The notes under the pieces are model-generated. The model was not told the origin of the DNA, ran no database searches, and worked only from the letters and a program-made list of their open reading frames with translations. This document shows positions 1 through 5,788 of a DNA stretch of 11,556 nt, piece after piece. The stretch is from positions 1 to 11,556 of the forward strand of contig CAKRHL010000056.1 of assembly GCA_934338765.1 (NCBI GenBank), read 5' to 3'. Source of the DNA: an uncultured Lachnospiraceae bacterium (GTDB lineage Bacteria; Bacillota; Clostridia; Lachnospirales; Lachnospiraceae). Each line of letters begins with the position of its first letter. Position 1 is the stretch's first letter. Made by a program: the position numbers and the translations under genes.

Positions 1-827
1 CCGTCCGATGTCGGCATCAACTGCTGGGAGATAACTGCCAGCAATACCATTGCTAACTGCACACGGATCTGCTGCTGCTGATGTGGCGGGAATACATCGA
101 TAACACGGTCGATGGTTGCTGCCGCACCAATTGTATGCAAGGTAGAAAATACAAGATGGCCGGTCTCGGCTGCTGTTATCGCTGCACCGATCGTTTCCTG
201 ATCACGCATCTCTCCTACGAGGATAACATCCGGATCCTCACGGAGCGCTGCACGGATACCATTTGCAAAGGAAAGAGTATCAAATCCGATCTCTCGCTGA
301 TTAACAATAGAGTTTTTATGCTTATGAAGGTACTCGATCGGGTCCTCCAATGTAATAATATGCTCTTTACGATTCTCATTGATCATATTGATCAGAGATG
401 CCAGTGTGGTAGATTTACCACTACCGGTAGGTCCCGTAACCAGTACCAGACCACGCTTTCTTTTGGCCAGATCCATAACAGACCATGGAAGACCTAATTT
501 CTCCGGTGCCGGGATCACGGTATTGATCAGACGAAGCACCGCTGCGAAAGAATTCTTCTGACGGAATACGTTACAACGGAAACGCCCCAACGCCTCTGTA
601 CTATAGGAGAAATCCGCCTCTCCGTCTCTCTTTAATGTAGCGACCTGTCTCTCATTCATAATAGAAAGCACCAGTGTCTGTGTATCGTGTGCTGTCAGCA
701 CATGAGGAATAATATCCTCGATCGTACCATTTACACGCATCTTCGGAGGAAGTCCCACTGTAATATGTACGTCGGATGCTCCCACATCTCTGGCAATCTC
801 CAGCAAACTGTCCATTGTGATTTCCAT
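1..827 (-). CDS. pilT: PilT, type IV pilus retraction ATPase (C-terminus beyond window)
   Basis: Hexameric cytoplasmic ATPase that powers pilus depolymerisation and retraction (twitching, DNA uptake, adhesion). The window holds 275 complete codons; the 3' end is cut at the left edge. An N-terminal PAS-like region (about 1-110) contains the family motif GASDVHITVGLPP (16-28). The RecA-like ATPase follows: Walker A GPTGSGKST (132-140), Asp box ITLEDPIEY (158-166), Walker B DPDVILVGEMRD (198-209) and His box TGHLVFSTLHT (222-232). The segment VISQQLMP near the edge matches the PilT region just after the ATPase core. The start at 827 is chosen because GGAGGG lies 7 bases upstream; the internal Met5 has no such site. 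It starts 25 bases after the pilB stop with no promoter or terminator between, so it is probably co-transcribed with pilB. Absence of the PilB N-terminal MshEN domain and of a cysteine zinc site separates it from PilB. Identification is firm. Confidence 0.96.
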   Translation of the reverse strand, partial: MEITMDSLLEIARDVGASDVHITVGLPPKMRVNGTIEDIIPHVLTAHDTQTLVLSIMNERQVATLKRDGEADFSYSTEALGRFRCNVFRQKNSFAAVLRLINTVIPAPEKLGLPWSVMDLAKRKRGLVLVTGPTGSGKSTTLASLINMINENRKEHIITLEDPIEYLHKHKNSIVNQREIGFDTLSFANGIRAALREDPDVILVGEMRDQETIGAAITAAETGHLVFSTLHTIGAAATIDRVIDVFPPHQQQQIRVQLAMVLLAVISQQLMPTSD

Positions 828-852
828 TTGTAAACCCTCCATATTCTATAGA

Positions 853-2589
853 TTAATTATCATAAGCGACACGATGTACCTCCTGCAGTGTCGTAATACC
901 CTTCAATACCTGTTTATTGGCTGACATAACGAGTGTATTCATCCCCTCTGCGATTGCCTGCTTCTCCAGCTCCTCCGCCGTACCACCGGTTGCAATGATA
1001 CGCTTGAGATTCGGAGACATCTGCATGATCTCATAAATACCGATACGCCCTTTATAACCGGCACCGCCACACTCCAGACACTCTTCATTTGGCTCGATAT
1101 GTGGGATCAACACTTCCTCTCCCCACTTCTCCTCCGGAATACCAAGCTCCTTCTTCTCCAGATCATCTGCCGGTACCATACGTTTGCACCGCGGACAGAC
1201 ACGACGGAGAAGTCGCTGGGCAATAACTCCGATCACCGCATCGGAGATCAGATAATTCTCAATCCCCATATCCGCCAGACGGCTGATGGTACTTGCCGCA
1301 CTGTTGGTATGAAGTGTACTAACTACCAAGTGACCTGTGATAGCGGACTCAACGGCAATTCCTGCAGTCTCACCGTCTCGGATCTCACCGATCATGATAA
1401 TGTCCGGATCCTGACGGAGAATGGAACGGAGTGCCGCCGCAAAGGTAAGTCCCGCTTTGGCATTAACCTGGACCTGATTGATACCGTTGATATTTGCCTC
1501 GACAGGATCCTCTACCGTGATAATATTTACTTCATCCGTATTTAACTCACTAAGTGCCGTATACAAAGTCGTAGATTTACCGGAACCGGTAGGTCCAGTA
1601 ACAAGCATGATACCATTGGGATGCTTCAGGATATCCTCAAAGCGGTGAAGCTCCTCCGGCTCAAAACCGAGATCCTTCTTGTCACGGCTCAGGGCAGTCT
1701 TCTGCGCAAGACGCATAACGATCTTCTCACCGTATACCGTCGGAAGGATGGACACACGGATATCATACTCCTGTCGGTCGACGATCTGTGTCATACGACC
1801 ATCCTGAGGCTTACGTTTCTCAGAGATATCCATACCGCCAACGATCTTGATACGGGCTACCATCGCTGAAAGCAGCGAAATATCATGACGCATCGCCTCC
1901 TGAAGCACACCGTCGACACGGAACCGGATACGGAGCTGATTCTCCAAAGGCTCGAAATGAATATCTGATGTTCTCTTATGTACCGCCTGCTCTATGATCT
2001 GATTGACCAGACGAACGATCGGCGCCTGCTTAACCTCCTCAGACTCTTCCTTTCCTTCCTTATTGCCATACTTTTCACGACGTTCTGCAGCAAACTGGTC
2101 TGCCACCTTCATCGCCTCGGAATTACCATAAAAACGATCCAATGCCTGTGATACATCCTTGACCGTGGTAACGCGAACCTCGATCTGCATACCCGTGATG
2201 ATGGAAAGATCATCCATCGCGATCATGTCCAGCGGATCTGAAAATGCTACACGGAGGACATTGGGATTGTCCGGAGCAAACTCATACGGCAGAAGCATAT
2301 ACTTTCGAAGTACCTTCTCATCTACCAGTGCCAGCACCTCGTCCTCAATAGTAATGCCCGCCAGATGTACACGTTCCAGTCCCATCTGATGACAAAGTGC
2401 CTCGGCAATGATCTCATCATTCATGATGCCCATGTCCACAAGGGTCATACCAAGCTTCTGACCATTGCCCGCTTCCTTCTGCTTCTTTAATGCTTCCTCT
2501 AACTGCTCCTGTGTAATAACACCCGCTCCAAGCAACAGATCTCCCAGTCTTTTCTTTCTACGCAATCTGCTTGCAATCGAATTATCCAT
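853..2589 (-). CDS. pilB: PilB, type IV pilus assembly ATPase (GspE/PilB family)
   Basis: Cytoplasmic hexameric ATPase that drives pilin polymerisation at the inner face of the membrane through the platform protein PilC. It is 578 residues, a normal length. The N-terminal MshEN/GspE-II domain (about 10-155) begins with LGDLLLGAGVITQEQL and can bind cyclic di-GMP in some family members; binding here is not shown. A charged linker (168-188) precedes the GspE core. Core motifs are TSDIHFEP (207-214), Walker A GPTGSGKSTT (332-341), Asp box TVEDPVE (358-364), Walker B DPDIIMIGEIRD (394-405) and His box TGHLVVSTLHT (418-428). A C-terminal zinc site has CPRC (465-468) and CLEC (504-507), typical of PilB/GspE and absent from PilT. 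An AGGGGG ribosome site precedes the ATG. It is the first gene of the pilB-pilT unit. Confidence 0.97.
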   Translation of the reverse strand: MDNSIASRLRRKKRLGDLLLGAGVITQEQLEEALKKQKEAGNGQKLGMTLVDMGIMNDEIIAEALCHQMGLERVHLAGITIEDEVLALVDEKVLRKYMLLPYEFAPDNPNVLRVAFSDPLDMIAMDDLSIITGMQIEVRVTTVKDVSQALDRFYGNSEAMKVADQFAAERREKYGNKEGKEESEEVKQAPIVRLVNQIIEQAVHKRTSDIHFEPLENQLRIRFRVDGVLQEAMRHDISLLSAMVARIKIVGGMDISEKRKPQDGRMTQIVDRQEYDIRVSILPTVYGEKIVMRLAQKTALSRDKKDLGFEPEELHRFEDILKHPNGIMLVTGPTGSGKSTTLYTALSELNTDEVNIITVEDPVEANINGINQVQVNAKAGLTFAAALRSILRQDPDIIMIGEIRDGETAGIAVESAITGHLVVSTLHTNSAASTISRLADMGIENYLISDAVIGVIAQRLLRRVCPRCKRMVPADDLEKKELGIPEEKWGEEVLIPHIEPNEECLECGGAGYKGRIGIYEIMQMSPNLKRIIATGGTAEELEKQAIAEGMNTLVMSANKQVLKGITTLQEVHRVAYDN

Positions 2590-2682
2590 GCCAGATCCCC
2601 CTATTCATCCTTTTTCACCGGCCCCACTCTCGTTCCGGCGCCTTCTTCTCCTTTGTCCGAGTTTTGACAACATATTTATATT

Positions 2683-2711
2683 ATTATATACGTTTATGAG
2701 CTATTTAGCAA
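2683..2711 (-). promoter_or_regulatory. Promoter of the pilB-pilT operon
   Basis: On the minus strand TTGCTA (2706-2711) is followed by a 17-base spacer and a perfect TATAAT (2683-2688). Transcription would start near 2676, leaving a leader of about 87 bases before the pilB ATG. The leader has no clear terminator or riboswitch fold that I can recognise. The match to the vegetative sigma consensus is good but it was read by eye. Confidence 0.6.
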
Positions 2712-2712
2712 G

Positions 2713-2743
2713 CGTAAACGAGAAATTCACGAAATGGTTTACG
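2713..2743. promoter_or_regulatory. Perfect inverted repeat upstream of pilB promoter (operator candidate)
   Basis: CGTAAAC (2713-2719) and its exact complement GTTTACG (2737-2743) flank a 17-base AT-rich spacer. The left arm starts two bases upstream of the pilB -35 box. A further partial copy, CGTTTA, lies at 2691-2696 between the -10 and -35 boxes. The arrangement suggests a binding site for a dimeric regulator of the pilus genes, or a hairpin in a plus-strand RNA. The regulator is unknown. Confidence 0.4.
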
Positions 2744-2759
2744 TAAGGCAGATCAATGA

Positions 2760-2787
2760 AATAAGCCGGCTTGATAACCGGCCTCTT
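2760..2787. terminator. Hairpin terminator after the DUF5721-like gene (possibly bidirectional)
   Basis: GCCGG (2765-2769) pairs with CCGGC (2778-2782) around an 8-base loop. On the minus strand it follows the stop at 2789 by a few bases and leads into TTATTT, as expected for Rho-independent termination of the leftward gene. On the plus strand it is followed by an even richer T run (2786-2790). The stem is short at five GC pairs. Confidence 0.55.
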
Positions 2788-2788
2788 T

Positions 2789-3304
2789 TTATCTTTCTGT
2801 TTGAAATGTGATCTTATAATGCCGCAGGAACGACTGCAGCGCCTCCTCCCACAGACTCTCCCCTGTTTTGTCCAGCGTAAAGGACGGATAAGAAACAACA
2901 GGAACCATCAAAAGCTTCCCATTCTCAAAGCGGATCTGCAGACGAAGTGATGGCATTTCTGTCACTTCTTTCCCGGGATCTGTCCCCAGAATCTGCTTTC
3001 GCTGCCTGTCGGAGGTTTCCAGATCAATATACATCTTATCCGGCGACTTTTTTCCTTTAATAAATCCAAAGACAGTATCTCTCATCTCCCCCCATGTCAT
3101 ATATCCGCTGTCATGGGCTCCCTTCTCCTGCTGCAGCTGCTGCCACTGTTCACTGTCGTACCACCCGGATCGTCTTTTTCCGTGGAGTACCAGCTCCGAT
3201 GATGTAACCGCCCTTGCCTCAAAAAGCAAAAAATGATCAAAGGTCTCTTTCAATAATAAATGTGCCATAAAATTTTTTATATCAATAATTTCTATCACTA
3301 TCAT
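2789..3304 (-). CDS. DUF5721-like protein of unknown function
   Basis: A 171-residue protein with no signal peptide or membrane segment, so probably cytoplasmic. The N-terminus (IIDIKNFMAHLLLKETFDHF, about 6-25) and the length resemble, from memory, the DUF5721 family found mainly in Lachnospiraceae; no function is known to me. A central segment is polar and Gln-rich (SEQWQQLQQEKG, 51-62), and the C-terminal half looks like alternating beta strands ending in an amphipathic helix. The start at ATG 3304 is preferred over a GTG at 3337 because AGCAGG lies 6 bases upstream of the ATG and a candidate promoter would start transcription after the GTG. It appears to be a single-gene unit: it has its own promoter candidate and a hairpin just after the stop separates it from pilB. 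The family name is from memory and moderately sure; the reading frame is well supported. Confidence 0.75.
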   Translation of the reverse strand: MIVIEIIDIKNFMAHLLLKETFDHFLLFEARAVTSSELVLHGKRRSGWYDSEQWQQLQQEKGAHDSGYMTWGEMRDTVFGFIKGKKSPDKMYIDLETSDRQRKQILGTDPGKEVTEMPSLRLQIRFENGKLLMVPVVSYPSFTLDKTGESLWEEALQSFLRHYKITFQTER

Positions 3305-3327
3305 AAAAAACCTGCTTTCTGTACATA

Positions 3328-3357
3328 ATAGTACCACGACAAGGCTGACTGCCGCAA
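3328..3357 (-). promoter_or_regulatory. Candidate promoter of the DUF5721-like gene
   Basis: On the minus strand TTGCGG (3352-3357), an 18-base spacer and TACTAT (3328-3333) place a start near 3321, about 17 bases before ATG 3304. The matches are partial (four of six for the -35 and five of six for the -10), so this is tentative. Confidence 0.3.
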
Positions 3358-3415
3358 AACTCCGGAGACGGCATTTCTTCCCTTGTCTTGACTATAAATC
3401 ATGCTGGAGGACTTA

Positions 3416-3610
3416 ATGATGAAAAAAGATGCAAACACCATGAAGGAAGTGGCAGAAAGATGTACCAAATACTGCCGCTGTGATAACTGTAACTGCTCAA
3501 ACTCAAGCAGAGATGACGCTATCTCCTGTCAGAACTGTACCCACTACACTCCTGACACAGTATGTGACATTGATCTGTATGAGGAGATCGTGGACAACCA
3601 CAATCTGTAA
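3416..3610 (+). CDS. Cysteine-rich small protein, probable metal binder
   Basis: A 64-residue protein with eight cysteines at positions 16, 20, 22, 25, 27, 38, 41 and 50. They form a CxxxCxCxxCxC cluster, then CQNC, then a single Cys in VCDIDLYEEI. The spacing suggests one or two bound metal ions (zinc or an iron-sulfur site); disulfides are less likely since no signal peptide is visible and the N-terminus is charged (KKDANTMKEVAER). The start is set by GGAGG at 3406-3410, 5 bases before ATG 3416 and 8 before ATG 3419; either could be used. The upstream in-frame ATG at 3401 would put the ribosome site inside the gene and is rejected. It stands alone, divergent from the DUF5721-like gene, with a strong hairpin 20 bases after its stop. 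I do not recognise a named family; similar short Cys-rich proteins occur in Lachnospiraceae. No function is proposed beyond metal binding. Confidence 0.7.
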   Translation: MMKKDANTMKEVAERCTKYCRCDNCNCSNSSRDDAISCQNCTHYTPDTVCDIDLYEEIVDNHNL

Positions 3611-3629
3611 GGGAAACAGCCTGCAGCAA

Positions 3630-3655
3630 AATAGCCGGAGCTTTGTCCGGCTATT
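3630..3655. terminator. Bidirectional Rho-independent terminator between convergent genes
   Basis: AATAGCCGGA (3630-3639) and TCCGGCTATT (3646-3655) form a perfect 10-bp stem with a 6-base loop. On the minus strand it sits about 10 bases past the end of the GH13 C-terminal coding remnant (stop 3666-3668) and the stem runs into TATTTTG, a good terminator. On the plus strand it closes the cysteine-rich gene, with a weaker tail. Its position supports the view that the GH13 gene originally ended at 3666 and not at 3844. Confidence 0.8.
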
Positions 3656-3665
3656 ACATATCCTT

Positions 3666-3845
3666 CTATCTCCCTACAAATACGACAATAGATCGCGGTG
3701 GCACAATAGTCTTCTTCTGGCTCTCCAGAGAAGGCTTTTTGTGGCGTCGTTTTCTGCGTGTCGGCTGCGGAATCGTACTGAAGGTGTTGCCGTACGTTTC
3801 CACTGCCGGATACCATTCTCTCTCCCCGGGCAGATTGGGCAAATC
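3666..3845 (-). pseudogene. C-terminal beta domain of the GH13 gene, out of frame
   Basis: After the stop that ends the GH13 frame, the +1 frame continues with DLPNLPGEREWYPAVETYG and ends in IVPPRSIVVFVGR before a TAG at 3666-3668 (59 codons from GAT at 3845). This pattern (a short LPNLP strand, a Trp-containing strand, then a closing VPPRSxxVL-type strand) is the usual end of the beta-sandwich domain C in isoamylase/GlgX-like GH13 proteins. The main frame stops just before it, so one gene has been split. A basic run RRKRRHKK (20-27 of the fragment) is not typical of that domain and may reflect drift. The stretch has no start codon with a ribosome site of its own, so it is not a separate gene. 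It is translated only if ribosomes shift +1 at CTT TGA, or it is a decaying remnant. Confidence 0.7.
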
Positions 3846-5610
3846 AAAGGATATACATGGAATCATCTGCCGTCCCATCCGGTTTCTGCTGATAATCTCC
3901 ATATAAAAGTACCGCTAACATCCTGCTATAATAGGAAAAGTCCACTCTCCACGCCTGTGTACCGTGCACTGACACATCCGGCATGCCACAGGACAACGAA
4001 TCAAACATATAAAGCTCTCTGCCCTGATGAAGCACCGGATGCTCCTTCCGAAAAGCGATCAGCTTCCGGACATACTCCCGGATCTCCGTCCTGTTCCCTG
4101 TCATCCTCCAGTCAAGCCACGTAATCTCATTGTCCTGACAATAAGGATTATTGTTACCCTCCTGACTATTGCCAAACTCATCTCCCGCCAGAAGCATAGG
4201 CGTCCCCTGTGCCAGAAGCATCATGGCAAATGCATTGCGGATCTGGCACATACGCCGGGACATAATATACTTCTTGCGGCTCTTGCCTTCCACACCGCAA
4301 TTCCAGCTGTAATTGTACTCTGTACCGTCCTGATTACTTTCTCCGTTTTCGTCATTGTGCTTTACATCATAGGATACCAGATCCATCATGGTAAATCCAT
4401 TGACATGGGTCATAAAATTGATCGGTGTCATTTCACTGCTGCCTCTGCGGAATAAGCCTGCAAAGCTCTCTACCTGTCCCTCATCACTCTTGAGATAACG
4501 GCGGGCACAATTCATAAAGCCCTCATTATACTCCGCCAGCATACCATTATCTCCGGCTCCTGCCACCAGCTCCCGGTTCCAGTAATCCGTCAGCAGCTTC
4601 ACCCCTGACAGAATCGGATCCGAAACAAGCAGCTGTGACGGCATGACCTCCTGATTGACACGGAATCCATCCACATGATACTCAAGCACCCATCTCCTCA
4701 GGCAATCTTCCATAAGACAGACATTGGTGCCCGGCATAAAGTAGATATCCATCAAAACTTCTATCCCCGCCTGATGAAGGCTCCGTACCAGTGTCTTAAA
4801 CTCCACTCCCGCATCGTGCGGATCTGCTGCATACGCAGCCTTTGGGGCACAGTAATACGTCTCGCTCTGACCATATCCCCAATAATTGAGCTTTTCCTGC
4901 TCCACCGGTTTTCTCTTACTTACCGGCTGGCTTTTGTCTGCCACAGCCTGTCCTGCAGCCCTCACAGCCGGCTTTGCCGGTTCTCCGTGAGCCTTCTTTT
5001 GTGACCTGATCTCGTCAAATTCATAACACGGAAGCAATAATACTGCATTGATTCCCAAATCCTTCAGATATGGAATCTTTTCCCGAAGACCGTCAAAGCT
5101 GCCACGATGTGCTACTTTGGAGGATACATGCTTTGTAAAGCCTCTGACATGAAGCTGATACAGGATCATATCTGAAAACGGAATATTTAAGGGACTGTCA
5201 TCCTGCCAGTCAAAACTCTCCAGACTGATCCCGCCCCGGATATCCGTCCTGCCGCGTTTTCCCCAGCGCTCCCTGCCATGGATCACGGCAGCATAAGGAT
5301 CCACAAACTCCTTTCCGTCCACCTCATACATATATTCATACTCACGGGATAACACCTCCGCTACCATGTGCTCTTCATCCGTACCCGGACAATCTGTGAG
5401 CTTTACAAAGTAAACACTCCCCCTCCTGTACTCCTTGGACAGACGTATCCTGCAAGATGGGCGTTTCTGACCTGTCCTGTATATATTGAGATAACATTCC
5501 TCTCCCTTAGGAATGGAAACCGCAAACTGCACTCCATCTGCCACCTTTGTAACCCCAAAGGGCAGTGTATTTCCCTGTTTATATTGAAACATTTTTTCTG
5601 TCTTGTTCAT
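3844..5610 (-). CDS. Isoamylase/GlgX-like GH13 protein, catalytic acids substituted and C-terminus frameshifted
   Basis: A 588-residue cytoplasmic protein related to glycogen debranching enzymes. A CBM48-like domain (about 12-110) precedes the GH13 barrel, with ILYQLHVRGFTKH (149-161) and LNYWGY (241-246) as landmarks. The active site is degenerate: region I reads DIYFMPGT (288-295) without the usual Asn-His; region II reads GFRVNQE (315-321), with Asn319 where the nucleophile Asp sits; region III keeps Glu360 in LAEYNEG; region IV reads THVNGFT (401-407), with Asn404 where Asp is expected. Hydrolysis is therefore unlikely, and a glycogen-binding or regulatory role is possible (inference). 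A Lys/Ala/Pro-rich linker (about 203-240) interrupts the barrel. ATG 5610 is chosen because GGAG precedes it and the promoter would start transcription near 5668; the longer frame from 5691 lies upstream of that. It ends at a TGA (3844-3846) before the last beta domain, which continues in the +1 frame. Confidence 0.85.
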   Translation of the reverse strand: MNKTEKMFQYKQGNTLPFGVTKVADGVQFAVSIPKGEECYLNIYRTGQKRPSCRIRLSKEYRRGSVYFVKLTDCPGTDEEHMVAEVLSREYEYMYEVDGKEFVDPYAAVIHGRERWGKRGRTDIRGGISLESFDWQDDSPLNIPFSDMILYQLHVRGFTKHVSSKVAHRGSFDGLREKIPYLKDLGINAVLLLPCYEFDEIRSQKKAHGEPAKPAVRAAGQAVADKSQPVSKRKPVEQEKLNYWGYGQSETYYCAPKAAYAADPHDAGVEFKTLVRSLHQAGIEVLMDIYFMPGTNVCLMEDCLRRWVLEYHVDGFRVNQEVMPSQLLVSDPILSGVKLLTDYWNRELVAGAGDNGMLAEYNEGFMNCARRYLKSDEGQVESFAGLFRRGSSEMTPINFMTHVNGFTMMDLVSYDVKHNDENGESNQDGTEYNYSWNCGVEGKSRKKYIMSRRMCQIRNAFAMMLLAQGTPMLLAGDEFGNSQEGNNNPYCQDNEITWLDWRMTGNRTEIREYVRKLIAFRKEHPVLHQGRELYMFDSLSCGMPDVSVHGTQAWRVDFSYYSRMLAVLLYGDYQQKPDGTADDSMYIL

Positions 5611-5674
5611 GTATCTCCAGCCTTCCCAGTTGTTTTGCCGTGTTTCACTTGTGTTCACGACGTTAGTGTATTTT

Positions 5675-5704
5675 ATTGTACTACATTTCATCAGGGAGTG
5701 TCAA
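5675..5704 (-). promoter_or_regulatory. Promoter of the GH13-like gene
   Basis: On the minus strand a perfect TTGACA (5699-5704), an 18-base spacer and TACAAT (5675-5680) give a start near 5668 and a leader of about 58 bases before ATG 5610. The -35 boxes of this promoter and the rightward one are only 9 bases apart. Confidence 0.6.
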
Positions 5705-5713
5705 AGCATTTCC

Positions 5714-5742
5714 TTGAAACCACAAGTGCAAAATGATATAGT
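5714..5742 (+). promoter_or_regulatory. Promoter of the double YfhO gene
   Basis: TTGAAA (5714-5719), a 17-base spacer and TATAGT (5737-5742) predict a start near 5749. The leader has a run of eight T (5759-5766) and an AGGAGG site (5777-5782) 6 bases before ATG 5789. Confidence 0.55.
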
Positions 5743-5788
5743 ATATACTGATTTAATATTTTTTTTCGATACATACAGGAGGTAATCC

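Larger units (their letters stand above)
2664..2790 (+). ncRNA. Possible small plus-strand transcript between pilB and the DUF5721-like gene
   Basis: A perfect -35 TTGACA (2664-2669) lies 17 bases before TATACG (2687-2692), a weak -10. Downstream come the inverted repeat at 2713-2743 and then a GC hairpin (2765-2782) followed by CTCTTTTTAT, a terminator-like end. Together this could give an RNA of roughly 90 bases divergent from pilB. It holds no convincing reading frame: a 16-codon frame from ATG 2696 has no ribosome site. All of these elements also have other explanations, so this is a weak call. Confidence 0.17.

Noticed and set aside
1099..1545. A 148-codon plus-strand open frame opposite pilB, and similar ones at 81-497, 1621-1869, 2159-2389 and 2465-2746
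   Set aside because: All lie antisense to pilB or pilT, which have full family motifs; the frames have no ribosome sites and read as Cys/His/Arg/Ser-rich shadow protein.
2696..2746. Sixteen-codon plus-strand reading frame in the pilB upstream region
   Set aside because: No ribosome site, very short, and it sits over the pilB promoter and dyad.
3350..3373. Short inverted repeat TGCCG-N14-CGGCA with a TCCGGA palindrome inside, between the divergent DUF5721-like and cysteine-rich genes
   Set aside because: Five-base arms are expected by chance at this scale and there is no second copy; too weak to call an operator.
3393..3398. TATAAA as -10 box for the cysteine-rich gene
   Set aside because: No acceptable -35 lies 16-18 bases upstream, and transcription would begin almost on top of the ribosome site at 3406-3410. 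The real promoter was not located.
3480..4455. Plus-strand open frames opposite the GH13 gene and across the 3630-3655 terminator
   Set aside because: The 3480-4124 frame runs through the terminator hairpin and overlaps the cysteine-rich gene; the compositions are shadow-like and the opposite strand carries recognised GH13 sequence.
5611..5691. N-terminal extension of the GH13-like protein by 27 codons
   Set aside because: The upstream ATG lacks a ribosome site and lies before the predicted transcription start; the residues do not resemble the family N-terminus.
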